18,570 bases of DNA from an uncultured Acetobacteraceae bacterium (GTDB lineage: Bacteria; Pseudomonadota; Alphaproteobacteria; Acetobacterales; Acetobacteraceae), in the NCBI GenBank assembly GCA_937930165.1, contig CALGVL010000319.1, positions 1 through 18,570 of the forward strand. Direction: 5' to 3'. The notes below the pieces were generated by a model, which saw only the letters and a list, made by a program, of their open reading frames with translations, was not told where the DNA came from and searched no databases. Below are positions 1 through 7,240 of the stretch, piece by piece (position 1 is the first letter of the stretch; each line of letters opens with the position of its first letter). A program made the position numbers and the translations under genes.

Positions 1-1
1 C

Positions 2-472
2 GGCTTCATCGGGGCCGGGCGGGTGGTGCGCGGCATCGCAGGGGCGGCGCGCGGCGCCGCGGGCGTCGCGGCGCAGGGCATGGCGGCCGGCGCCATCGCG
101 GACTTCTTCGCCTCCGACCCGAACCAGGCGCGGCTGGCGGAACTCTGGCAGGAGGCAGGGCTCCCGCCCAATGCGCTGACGGACTACCTCGCGGATCGGT
201 CTGACGACAGCCAGGCCGAGGCGCGGCTCAAGCAGGCCATCGAGGGCACGGCGACAGGGGCGGTCGTTGAGGCGCTGGTGGCGACGGCGCGCGGCTTCCG
301 GGCGGCGCTGCGGGCCCGTGAAGCACAGGGCGGGGCGCCGCTCACTCCGGCGCAGGCCGAGGCCGCGGCACAGGCGGCACGCGACGAGCAGGCGCGGCTG
401 GTGGAGGAGGCGCTGGCGGCGCTGGGCAATCCGGACCGGTGGCTGGCCTGCTGGGAGGCGGTGAGGGTGTGA
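2..472 (+). CDS. C-terminal part of a probable phage-derived protein (partial)
   Basis: The frame is open to the left edge (reading GFIGAGR before the first possible GTG starts at 23 and 26), so the true start is probably outside the window. What is visible is about 156 residues: a Gly/Ala-rich, glycine-zipper-like stretch (about the first 35 residues), a segment with FASDPNQARLAELW, then a segment with DDSQAEARLKQAIEG and a charged Ala-rich helical tail. From memory, the layout of a small-residue helix followed by an F-x-x-DP...RL...L segment and an 'EARxKxAxEG' segment is common near the C-terminus of long phage or prophage internal and polyvalent proteins. I infer a prophage end or phage remnant here. 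The coding assignment is fairly safe from codon bias; the function is not established. Confidence 0.55.
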   Translation, partial: GFIGAGRVVRGIAGAARGAAGVAAQGMAAGAIADFFASDPNQARLAELWQEAGLPPNALTDYLADRSDDSQAEARLKQAIEGTATGAVVEALVATARGFRAALRAREAQGGAPLTPAQAEAAAQAARDEQARLVEEALAALGNPDRWLACWEAVRV

Positions 473-872
473 CCTAGCTCCAGCCGCGCCAAGTGCTCGT
501 CGGCGTGGGTGGGTTCGCGGTGGCTCTGTGGCTGGCGCTGGCCGGCGGGGTGGTGGTGAGGTGGTGGTGAGGGGAACAACTGACGCACACGCGCTACAAC
601 CGCCCTATAATTCCCGCTTGGTTGTCCGTATGAAAATTACAAGCCGTTATTCTCTCATGACGAAGATGGCTCGCATGGCGGTCTGATCCCTTGCTGGTCG
701 CGTCCGCGCGGCAGGCGCGGGATGGTCGCACTCCGCCGGATGGTGGCCCGGCCGGGGGGCTGCTGGCCAGCCCCGTCCTGCCCGCCATCGTGCCGCCCGG
801 GTCCGCGTGACGTGGGGCGACGCCTCCGCTAACGTCCGCGGCCTGGATGGTCCGGGATTCTGGAGGATTGTG
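473..872 (+). other. 400 bp spacer upstream of the ThDP enzyme gene
   Basis: No convincing full-length gene. It holds an 11 bp tandem duplication (GTGGTGGTGAG at 550-560 and 561-571), a perfect TATAAT at 606-611, an 18-codon ATG ORF at 630-686 (MKITSRYSLM...) without a clear ribosome-binding site, and a GC hairpin with 7 bp arms at 756-762 and 768-774. If TATAAT is a real -10 box, the ThDP gene has a leader of roughly 255 nt. A long open frame runs antisense through this area, but it is the mirror of the coding frame of the downstream gene. Confidence 0.4.
580..611 (+). promoter_or_regulatory. candidate promoter upstream of the ThDP enzyme gene
   Basis: TATAAT at 606-611 matches the sigma-70 -10 consensus exactly, which is notable in DNA this GC-rich. 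The best upstream element is CTGACG at 580-585 (4 of 6 to TTGACA), but the spacer is 20 bp, longer than ideal. The nearest clear gene start downstream is at 873. Confidence 0.3.
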
Positions 873-2633
873 ATGACAGAGGCACGGCGGGCGCAGGCGC
901 GCCCCGGCGGCAAGCTGCTGGCCGATGCCCTGGTGGCGCAGGGCGTGACCCATGCCTTCTGCGTGCCGGGGGAGAGCTATCTCGATCTGCTCGACGGCCT
1001 CTATGCGCAGCGCAACCGCATCCAGCTCGTCACCTGCCGGTTCGAGGCGGGCGCGGTCCATATGGCCGAGGCCTATGGCAAGCTCACCGGCAAGCCGGGC
1101 GTGGCCATCGTCACCCGCGGCCCCGGCGCCTGCCATGCCAGCATCGGCGTGCATGTCGCCTTCCAGGACTCGACGCCCCTGGTGTTGATCGTCGGCCAGA
1201 TCCCCTTCGAGGAAACCGACCGCGAGTCGTTCCAGGAAGTGGACTACCGCAAGATGTTCGCGCCGCTCGCCAAGTGGGTGACGCAGATCGACGATGCCGC
1301 CCGTATCCCGGAACTGATGGCGCATGCCTTCGATGTCGCGACCAGCGGCCGTCCCGGCCCGGTGGTGGTGGCGATCTCCGAGGAGATGCAGAAGGATCTC
1401 GCCACCGTGCCGGATATCGGCCCGGCACCCGTGCTGCCGCCGCATCCGGCGCCGGAGGCGCTGCCGCGCCTGATGGCGATGCTGGGCAAGGCGCAGCGGC
1501 CGCTGGCGGTGCTCGGCGGCAGCGGCTGGACGCCGGAGGGCAAGGCGGCCATCCGGGAATTCCTGCTGGCCAATGATCTGCCCGTCGCCGTCTCCTTCCG
1601 CCGGCAGGGGCTGTTCGACGGCAATTCGCCGAACTTCGTCGGCGATCTTGGCGTCGGCGCCGATGCCACGCTCGTGGCGAAGGCGAAGGAAGCCGACCTG
1701 TTCCTCGCCATCGGCACGCGCATCGGCGAGCCGGTGAGCCAGGGCTACACCTTGCTCGACATGGCCGGCTCCACGCCGATCGTGCATGTCTATCCGGACC
1801 AGGCGGAGATCGGCCGCGTCTATCGCCCGGCACTCGGCATCGTCTCCGACCTGAACGCCTTCGCCCGGGCGGCCAGGGCGGCACAGCCAGTGGCGAAGCC
1901 CGCCTGGGCCGGCTGGACGCGCGACCTCCGCGCCACGCGAGAGGCGCAGGCCAAGGCGCCGGACTACGAAGGGCCGATGAACCTGGCGGTGGCACTTCAG
2001 GAACTGGAGAAGGTGCTGCCGGAGGACACCATCTTCACCACCGATGCCGGCAATTTCGCCACCTGGCCGACCCGCTTCATGCATGTGGGGGAGAAGCAGG
2101 ACTTCCTCGGCCCGACCAACGGCGCGATGGGTTACAGCGTGCCGGCGGCTATCGGCGCCAAGATCCTGCATCCGGACCGCACCGTGGTCGCCTTTGTCGG
2201 CGATGGCGGCTTCCTGATGACGGGGCAGGAGATTGCCACGGCTTTCCACCATTCGGTCGCACCGATCATCCTGGTCTTCAACAACCAGATGTACGGCACG
2301 ATCCGGATGCATCAGGAGAGGACCTATCCCGGCCGCGTCTCCGGTACCTCCCTGACCAATCCCGATTTTGCCAAATTCATCGAGAGCTTCGGCGGCCATG
2401 GCGAGGTGGTGGAGCGCACCGAAGAACTGGTGCCCGCCTTCCAGCGCGCCCAGGCCAGCGGCAAGCCGGCGGTGATCGAAGTCCGCACCAATCCCGAACA
2501 GATCACCAATCGCGCCACCATCGCGCAGCTGCGCGAGCAGGCGAGGAAGGCGGCCGAGGCCTCCGAGACAAAGGCCCCGGCCCAGGCAGTGCGCAGCCCG
2601 GCACCGCGGCGGACGGCGCCACGGCCGCGCTAA
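873..2633 (+). CDS. thiamine diphosphate-dependent enzyme, acetolactate synthase-like
   Basis: A 586-residue ThDP enzyme of the acetolactate synthase / benzoylformate decarboxylase superfamily, with the usual three-domain length. The N-terminal pyrimidine-binding domain contains RFEAGA, whose glutamate (E58) is the residue that activates the ThDP aminopyrimidine. The C-terminal pyrophosphate-binding domain has GDG at 443-445 followed by 24 residues and NN at 470-471, the classical ThDP/Mg motif. The tail is Ala/Pro/Arg-rich. Start: ATG 873 lies 6 bp after GGAGG (862-866); the frame is open further up to an ATG at 807, but that has no ribosome-binding site and its extension does not look like this family. 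Many such genes are annotated as acetolactate synthase without being the biosynthetic IlvB. No small subunit (ilvN) follows, so a catabolic carboligase or 2-oxoacid decarboxylase is equally possible; the substrate cannot be read from the sequence. Confidence 0.9.
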   Translation: MTEARRAQARPGGKLLADALVAQGVTHAFCVPGESYLDLLDGLYAQRNRIQLVTCRFEAGAVHMAEAYGKLTGKPGVAIVTRGPGACHASIGVHVAFQDSTPLVLIVGQIPFEETDRESFQEVDYRKMFAPLAKWVTQIDDAARIPELMAHAFDVATSGRPGPVVVAISEEMQKDLATVPDIGPAPVLPPHPAPEALPRLMAMLGKAQRPLAVLGGSGWTPEGKAAIREFLLANDLPVAVSFRRQGLFDGNSPNFVGDLGVGADATLVAKAKEADLFLAIGTRIGEPVSQGYTLLDMAGSTPIVHVYPDQAEIGRVYRPALGIVSDLNAFARAARAAQPVAKPAWAGWTRDLRATREAQAKAPDYEGPMNLAVALQELEKVLPEDTIFTTDAGNFATWPTRFMHVGEKQDFLGPTNGAMGYSVPAAIGAKILHPDRTVVAFVGDGGFLMTGQEIATAFHHSVAPIILVFNNQMYGTIRMHQERTYPGRVSGTSLTNPDFAKFIESFGGHGEVVERTEELVPAFQRAQASGKPAVIEVRTNPEQITNRATIAQLREQARKAAEASETKAPAQAVRSPAPRRTAPRPR

Positions 2634-2641
2634 CCTACGAT

Positions 2642-2666
2642 CGCCCTGGGTGTTCCACCCAGGGCG
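2642..2666 (+). terminator. hairpin after the ThDP enzyme gene
   Basis: Perfect 11 bp inverted repeat (2642-2652 with 2656-2666) and a 3 nt loop, starting 9 bp after the stop codon. There is no T-run, so intrinsic termination is likely but not certain. It sits between two convergent genes and could serve both strands. Confidence 0.6.
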
Positions 2667-2692
2667 CCTATCGCGGTCCAGGAAGAACTAGG

Positions 2693-2728
2693 CCCAGATC
2701 GTCCTGGCAGCAGTCGGGGCGATCTGGG
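2693..2728 (-). terminator. second hairpin in the convergent gap
   Basis: Inverted repeat CCCAGATCG (2693-2701) / CGATCTGGG (2720-2728), a 9 bp perfect stem with an 18 nt loop, 125 bp beyond the stop of the GGT-family gene. No T-run on either strand. Terminator or processing site is an inference from its place. Confidence 0.35.
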
Positions 2729-2853
2729 TGTGAATGCGGGCGGCGCCGCTGCCGCTCGCAAGGGACTGCGGTGTCGTCGGCTGCTACCTTCCATCGGGTC
2801 CGGCACCTTCGTCGCCGAACCCGATGCGGACCACACTTACAGCCTTGCAGGAC

Positions 2854-4641
2854 TCAGCGCCCCACTGCGTAGCCCTGCATGCCACGTGGATTGGCACCGG
2901 CCAGGATCTGTCCGTCCTTCTCCAGCCTCACACCGGTCAGGCGGCCTTCCGACCACTCTCCGCCCATCTCCGCCTTGTGGCCGCGAGCCTGAAGCTCAGC
3001 CAGCACCTCTGGCGCGAAGCGGCCTTCCAGCACCAGTTTTCCGGGCTTCGCGCCGCGTGGCCAGAAGCTGCTGATCCAATGCTCCGAATGGAAGCTCGGC
3101 AGGTCGATCGCCTGCTGGATGTTGAAGCGGTGGTCCACCATGCGCAGCAGCATGATGGGCTGCCACTGGTCCTGCTGCTCGCCGCCCGGTGTGCCGAAGG
3201 CCATCCAGGGCTTGCCCTCCCGCAGCACCAGGCTGGGGGAGAGGGTGGTGCGCGGTCGCTTGCCGGGCTGCAAGCCGTTCGGCAGCGTCTCGTCCAGCCA
3301 GAACATCTGGCACCGGGTGCCAAGGCAGAAGCCGAGCTCCGGGATCGCCGGCGAGGATTGCAGCCAGCCCGCGGAGGGCGTGGCGCTGACCATGTTCCCC
3401 CAGCGGTCGATGACATCGACATGGCAGGTATCCCCGCCCGAGGCGCCGAGGCGGGAGACGGTCGGCTCGCCGGTGCCGGCGGCCATGGCCAGTTCCTCGG
3501 CGCGGCGGATGGCGGCGGCGTAATCGGTGCGCGGCGTGCGGCCATCCGGGCTGCCGGGGCGGAATTCCAGGCTGGCACGATCGCCGATCAGCTTGCGCCG
3601 CGCCTCGTTGTAGGCGGGCGAGAGCAGGGCCTGCATCGGCACGTCCACGAAGGCCGGGTCGCCGTAGAAGGCCTCGCGGTCGGCGAAGGCGAGCTTCATC
3701 GCCTCCACAACCGTATGCACGAAATCCGGGCCCACCGGATCCATGCCGGCGATGTCGAAGCCTTCCAGCAACGCCAGGGTCTGCAGCATGGTCGGCCCCT
3801 GGCTCCAGGGGCCGCATTTCAGCACGGTATGGCCACGATAGGTGTAGGAGAGCGGCTCCTCCATCGTCGCCTGCCAGCCGGCCAGGTCCTCGGCGGTCAG
3901 CAGGCCGGTATGGCGGCGGCCGGAGGTGTCCAGCGCCTCGAAGCTGCGGCTGAAGCGGATGATGGCCTCGGCGACGAAGCCGCGATACCAGGCGTTGCGC
4001 GCCGCCTCGATCTGCGTCTCGCGGTTGCTGCCTGCTGCCTCGGCCTCGCGTACCACCCGTTCATAGGTATCGGCCAGCACCGGGTTGGCGTAGAGCCCGC
4101 CCGGCTCCGGCCCGCCATTCCGCAGCCAGAGCGCGGCCGATGTCGGCCAGGCGGTCTCGAAGAGCGGCCGGACCGTCTCCACGGTGGCACGTACCCGCGG
4201 CACCATATGCGCGCCGCGGCGGGCATAGCCGATGGCGAATTCCAGCACATCCCGCAGCCGCCAGGTGCCGTGGTCGCGCAGCATCAGCATCCAGGCATCG
4301 AAGGCGCCGGGGACGGGGGCAGCGAGGAAGCCAGTGCCCGGCACCAGGTCCAGCCCCAGTTCGCCCTTCAGCTTCGCTACCGTCATGGCTCTGGGTGCCG
4401 GCCCCTGGCCACAGATCACCTGCTGCCGGCCGAGCTTCTCGCTGTGCAGGATGATCGGGCAGTCGCCGCCCGGCCCGTTCAGATGCGGCTCCACGATCTG
4501 CAAGGTGAAGCCCGCAGCGGCGGCGGCATCGAAGGCATTGCCGCCGCGCTCCAGCACTGCCATGCCGACCTGGCTGGCGATCCAGTGGGTGGAGGCAACG
4601 GCGCCGAAACTACCGGCGATCTCGGGGCGTGTCGTGAACAT
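2854..4641 (-). CDS. gamma-glutamyltransferase family protein (Ntn hydrolase)
   Basis: 595 residues, usual length for the gamma-glutamyltransferase (GGT) family. These proteins are made as a precursor that cleaves itself before a threonine, which then becomes the N-terminal nucleophile. Visible family marks are the NGPGGD motif (residues 55-60) and GGDTCHVDVIDRWGN, where T405 is the probable nucleophile; a conserved GTPGG loop lies further on. I see no clear signal peptide, so it may be cytoplasmic. Start: ATG at 4641 has an excellent AAAGGAG (plus-strand 4646-4652). It lies 84 bp downstream of the 2H phosphoesterase gene on the same strand, so it could be the last gene of the phn operon. Substrate unknown: peptide, glutathione-type or glutaryl/cephalosporin-type amide hydrolysis are all known in the family; a role in releasing a phosphonate from a conjugate is only a hypothesis. 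Confidence 0.9.
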   Translation of the reverse strand: MFTTRPEIAGSFGAVASTHWIASQVGMAVLERGGNAFDAAAAAGFTLQIVEPHLNGPGGDCPIILHSEKLGRQQVICGQGPAPRAMTVAKLKGELGLDLVPGTGFLAAPVPGAFDAWMLMLRDHGTWRLRDVLEFAIGYARRGAHMVPRVRATVETVRPLFETAWPTSAALWLRNGGPEPGGLYANPVLADTYERVVREAEAAGSNRETQIEAARNAWYRGFVAEAIIRFSRSFEALDTSGRRHTGLLTAEDLAGWQATMEEPLSYTYRGHTVLKCGPWSQGPTMLQTLALLEGFDIAGMDPVGPDFVHTVVEAMKLAFADREAFYGDPAFVDVPMQALLSPAYNEARRKLIGDRASLEFRPGSPDGRTPRTDYAAAIRRAEELAMAAGTGEPTVSRLGASGGDTCHVDVIDRWGNMVSATPSAGWLQSSPAIPELGFCLGTRCQMFWLDETLPNGLQPGKRPRTTLSPSLVLREGKPWMAFGTPGGEQQDQWQPIMLLRMVDHRFNIQQAIDLPSFHSEHWISSFWPRGAKPGKLVLEGRFAPEVLAELQARGHKAEMGGEWSEGRLTGVRLEKDGQILAGANPRGMQGYAVGR

Positions 4642-4725
4642 GGCTCTCCTTTGCGCGCGGGCGGCGCATCGATCCCTGGCGGAATTGGCGCAGGCGGACG
4701 GCGTGCGGTCAATCGGGGGACATGC

Positions 4726-5406
4726 TCAGCCGCCCAGCCTGAGCCGCCGCAGGATCCGGAAGGGCTCGCCCGGCGCTTCCTGGGCAAAGATGCAGATCGA
4801 GGTGACGCGCCGCGGGCGTGCCGGCGCATCCCCCAGATGCGCCTCCACCGCCGGGAGGAGCAGGGCCTTCTCCTCCGTCGTCAGGCGCCGGGTCAGCGTC
4901 ACATGGAAGCGCCATTCTCCGAAGACGTAGGGATAGCCCCAGCGTTGCAGCATCGCCTCCTGCGCCGGGTTCAGCCCGGCCTTCCGGCGGCGGGCGAGTT
5001 CCGCCGCATCGGGCGGGGCGCGGCAGAAGTCCAGCGCCTCCACGCAGGTATCGGCCAGGGCGTGCAGGGCAGGGCAGGGCACCGTCTCCCGCAGCGCGAG
5101 GAAGCCATGCAGGTCCCGCACCGCCAATGGCGGCAGGTCGAAGGGCGCCAGGCGGGAGGCGAGCCGCTCCGCCGCCGCCAGCACCTCGGTCCAGGGGACG
5201 GCAAGGCGGAAGGGCGGCTTCAGCGTCGCATGCAGCCCGTAGCGGCGCGGATCGGCGGTGAGTTCGGCGATGTCGAGCCCCGGCAGCGCCGACTGCGGCA
5301 GCAACGTCCCGGTTTCCGCATCCCGCCCCAGCCAGGCCGAGCCCAGCGCATGCAGCGGATCGTCGCGCTCTGGTGCCCAGTAGAGGGCGAGCCGCGCCGG
5401 GGTCAC
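4726..5406 (-). CDS. 2H phosphoesterase of phosphonate metabolism (DUF1045 type)
   Basis: 226 residues with two H-x-T signatures, H59-A-T61-L and H168-V-T170-L, spaced as in the 2H phosphoesterase superfamily, whose two histidines open or hydrolyse cyclic phosphodiesters. This DUF1045 group is typically encoded inside C-P lyase operons and is often annotated as 'phosphonate metabolism protein'. The start is GTG at 5406; its first bases overlap the TGA of phnM (GTGA, overlap 5403-5406), so translation is coupled. Inference: it acts on 5-phosphoribosyl 1,2-cyclic phosphate, the PhnJ product, in place of the metallo-beta-lactamase-fold PhnP, which is not encoded in this window. Confidence 0.9.
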   Translation of the reverse strand: MTPARLALYWAPERDDPLHALGSAWLGRDAETGTLLPQSALPGLDIAELTADPRRYGLHATLKPPFRLAVPWTEVLAAAERLASRLAPFDLPPLAVRDLHGFLALRETVPCPALHALADTCVEALDFCRAPPDAAELARRRKAGLNPAQEAMLQRWGYPYVFGEWRFHVTLTRRLTTEEKALLLPAVEAHLGDAPARPRRVTSICIFAQEAPGEPFRILRRLRLGG

Positions 5407-6545
5407 GCTACCCTCTCCCCGGTGCGCCAGACGCAGCGCACAAAGGGCAGCCCCTCATGGAGATGGACCTGCACCAGGTCGGCACGCAGCCCGGCCTCGA
5501 TCCGGCCGCGATCCTCCAGCTTTGCCATGCGCGCCGGGCCATCGGTGACCATCGCCACCGCCGCGGGCAGGGAGAGGCCGCATTCCGCCGCGCAGCGCCA
5601 GGCGGCCTCGATCATCGAGGCGGGGACGTAGTCGCTCGCCAGCGCATCTGCCATGCCCCCGCGCACCAGATCGGCGGCGGCGAGATTGCCGGAATGGCTG
5701 CCCCCGCGCACGATATTTGGCGCTCCGGCGATCACGGACACGCCCAGCCGGCGCGCGGCCTGCGCCGCCTCCATCGTCACCGGGAATTCGCTGATGCGGA
5801 TACCGTCGCGAGCGTTGCGCGCCACCTCCTCAGGGCTGTCATCGTCATGGCTCGCCAGGGGCAGGTCGCGATGGGCAATCCGCTCCAGCAGCCAGCGCCG
5901 CTGCGGCTCGCGCAGGCGCTCACGCTGCTCCAGCAGGGCGGCAATGCGGGAGGCGAGTTCGGCATCCGTCATCTGCGCCTGGCGCTTGCGCAAAGCGCGG
6001 TAGCGGTCCAGGTCGCGGTACTGCCCGACGCCCGGCGAATGGTCCATCAGGCTGACCATGCGCACCCGCGGATGGTCAGCCACCGCCTCCAGCGCATCCG
6101 GCATGTCCGGGGCCGGCAATTCGCAGCGGAGATGCAGGAAATGGTCGCTCCGCAGCAGGCCCGTATCCGCCAGCGCATCCAGGTCGCGTACCCCGTCCCG
6201 GAAGGTCTGGTCACGGCCGGGATCGAAGCCGAGATCGCCCAGGCAGAGCGCATCGAGCACTGTGGTCACGCCGGCGGCCGCACATTGCGCATCATGCGCC
6301 AGCATGGCGGAGCGGCTGGGCCAGCGCGCATTGGTGCGGGGCTGCACCTGGCGCTCCAGATTGTCGGTATGCACATCGACCACGCCCGGGATCAGGTGGT
6401 CGCCCTGGAGGTCCAGCGCCGCCGTGAGATGGCTGCGGCCGGGCTGCACCTCCGCGATCAGGGCGCCGCGTAGCACCACCGTTCCCATGATGACGCAGTC
6501 CGGCAGCACCAGAAGGGCATTGGTCAGGATGGTCTCGGCGGTCAT
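5403..6545 (-). CDS. phnM: PhnM, alpha-D-ribose 1-methylphosphonate 5-triphosphate diphosphatase
   Basis: 380 residues, as in E. coli PhnM (about 378). Amidohydrolase-superfamily enzyme that removes pyrophosphate from ribose 1-methylphosphonate 5-triphosphate, giving the PhnJ substrate. The first metal-binding motif is VDVHTDN (H59, D61) followed by LERQVQPR; further typical PhnM segments are MDHSPG with a downstream YRDLDRYR, and GAPNIVRGGSHSGN near the C-terminal third, ending in a DALASDY segment. It begins with ATG at 6545, overlapping the phnL stop by 4 bp, and ends overlapping the 2H phosphoesterase start. This is the orthodox PhnM of the two in the window; the paralogue after phnF is much more divergent. 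Confidence 0.96.
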   Translation of the reverse strand: MTAETILTNALLVLPDCVIMGTVVLRGALIAEVQPGRSHLTAALDLQGDHLIPGVVDVHTDNLERQVQPRTNARWPSRSAMLAHDAQCAAAGVTTVLDALCLGDLGFDPGRDQTFRDGVRDLDALADTGLLRSDHFLHLRCELPAPDMPDALEAVADHPRVRMVSLMDHSPGVGQYRDLDRYRALRKRQAQMTDAELASRIAALLEQRERLREPQRRWLLERIAHRDLPLASHDDDSPEEVARNARDGIRISEFPVTMEAAQAARRLGVSVIAGAPNIVRGGSHSGNLAAADLVRGGMADALASDYVPASMIEAAWRCAAECGLSLPAAVAMVTDGPARMAKLEDRGRIEAGLRADLVQVHLHEGLPFVRCVWRTGERVA

Positions 6546-7240
6546 GCGGCGCCCTGGAGCGGATGCAACTCGAACAGGCGGTCAGCGACGCGGTCCCGCA
6601 CCTCGGCATCATGGAAAATGCCGATGATGGCGGCGCCGGCGGCCTTTGCCTCCTCGATCAGGGAGATCACCACGGCGCGGTTGCCAGCGTCCAGGCTGGC
6701 GGTCGGCTCATCCAGCAGCAGCACGGGATAGCCTGGGGCGAAGCCGCGTGCCAGGTTCACCCGCTGCTGCTCGCCACCCGAGAAGGTGGCCGGCGGCAGG
6801 GCGTGCAGCGGTGCCGGCAGGTTCAGCCGCGCGAGCAGCGCCGCCGCCCGCTCCCGCGCCACCTCCCTTGCCATGCCGCGGGCCACCAGCGGCTCCGCCA
6901 CGATGTCGAGCGTGGGGACGCGCGGGATCACCCGCAGGAACTGGCTGACATAGCCCAGCGTCTCATGCCGCACCTCCCGCACCAGCCGAGGATCGGCTTT
7001 GGCAAGATCGATTTCCACGCCATGATGCTGCAGCAGGATGCGGCCAGCTCCTGCGCCGTAGTTGCCGTAGAGGCAACGCATTAGCGTGGACTTGCCGGCA
7101 CCGGAAGGGCCGGAGAGTGCCACGCATTCCCCTGGCGCGACGGCCAGTTCCACCCCTTGCAGCACCGGGATCCGCGCGCCGCCCTGAAGATGCAGGGTGA
7201 AGCTCTTGGCCAGTCCCTCCGTGCGGATCGCCCAGTTCAT
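6542..7240 (-). CDS. phnL: PhnL, C-P lyase ABC-type ATPase subunit
   Basis: 232 residues, one ABC nucleotide-binding domain: Walker A GPSGAGKST (residues 44-52), signature FSGGEQQRVNLARGF, Walker B VLLLDEPTASLDA. PhnL has no membrane partner; with PhnG-H-I it takes part in coupling phosphonate to ATP, displacing adenine to give ribose 1-phosphonate 5-triphosphate. It is distinguished from PhnK by its lack of a long C-terminal extension, its position after phnK, and the segment GYVSQFLRVIPRV in the Q-loop area that is typical of PhnL. ATGA overlap with the phnK stop at its start and with the phnM start at its end. It resembles LolD/MacB-type ATPases, but the context settles the call. Confidence 0.95.
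   Translation of the reverse strand: MNWAIRTEGLAKSFTLHLQGGARIPVLQGVELAVAPGECVALSGPSGAGKSTLMRCLYGNYGAGAGRILLQHHGVEIDLAKADPRLVREVRHETLGYVSQFLRVIPRVPTLDIVAEPLVARGMAREVARERAAALLARLNLPAPLHALPPATFSGGEQQRVNLARGFAPGYPVLLLDEPTASLDAGNRAVVISLIEEAKAAGAAIIGIFHDAEVRDRVADRLFELHPLQGAA

Noticed and set aside
594..2399. 601-codon open frame on the minus strand
   Set aside because: It is antisense to the ThDP enzyme gene, whose motifs, start and ribosome-binding site are clear. Its His/Arg/Gly-rich composition is that of a complementary frame in GC-rich DNA.
873..2633. ThDP enzyme as phosphonopyruvate decarboxylase because of the phn neighbours
   Set aside because: Phosphonopyruvate decarboxylase is much shorter (about 380 residues); this protein has the full three-domain acetolactate-synthase length, and it is convergent to, not within, the operon.
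2734..5631. 965-codon open frame on the plus strand
   Set aside because: Runs antisense through the GGT-family and 2H phosphoesterase genes and into phnM. No motif of its own, composition rich in Gln/Gly/Arg/His, as expected for a shadow.
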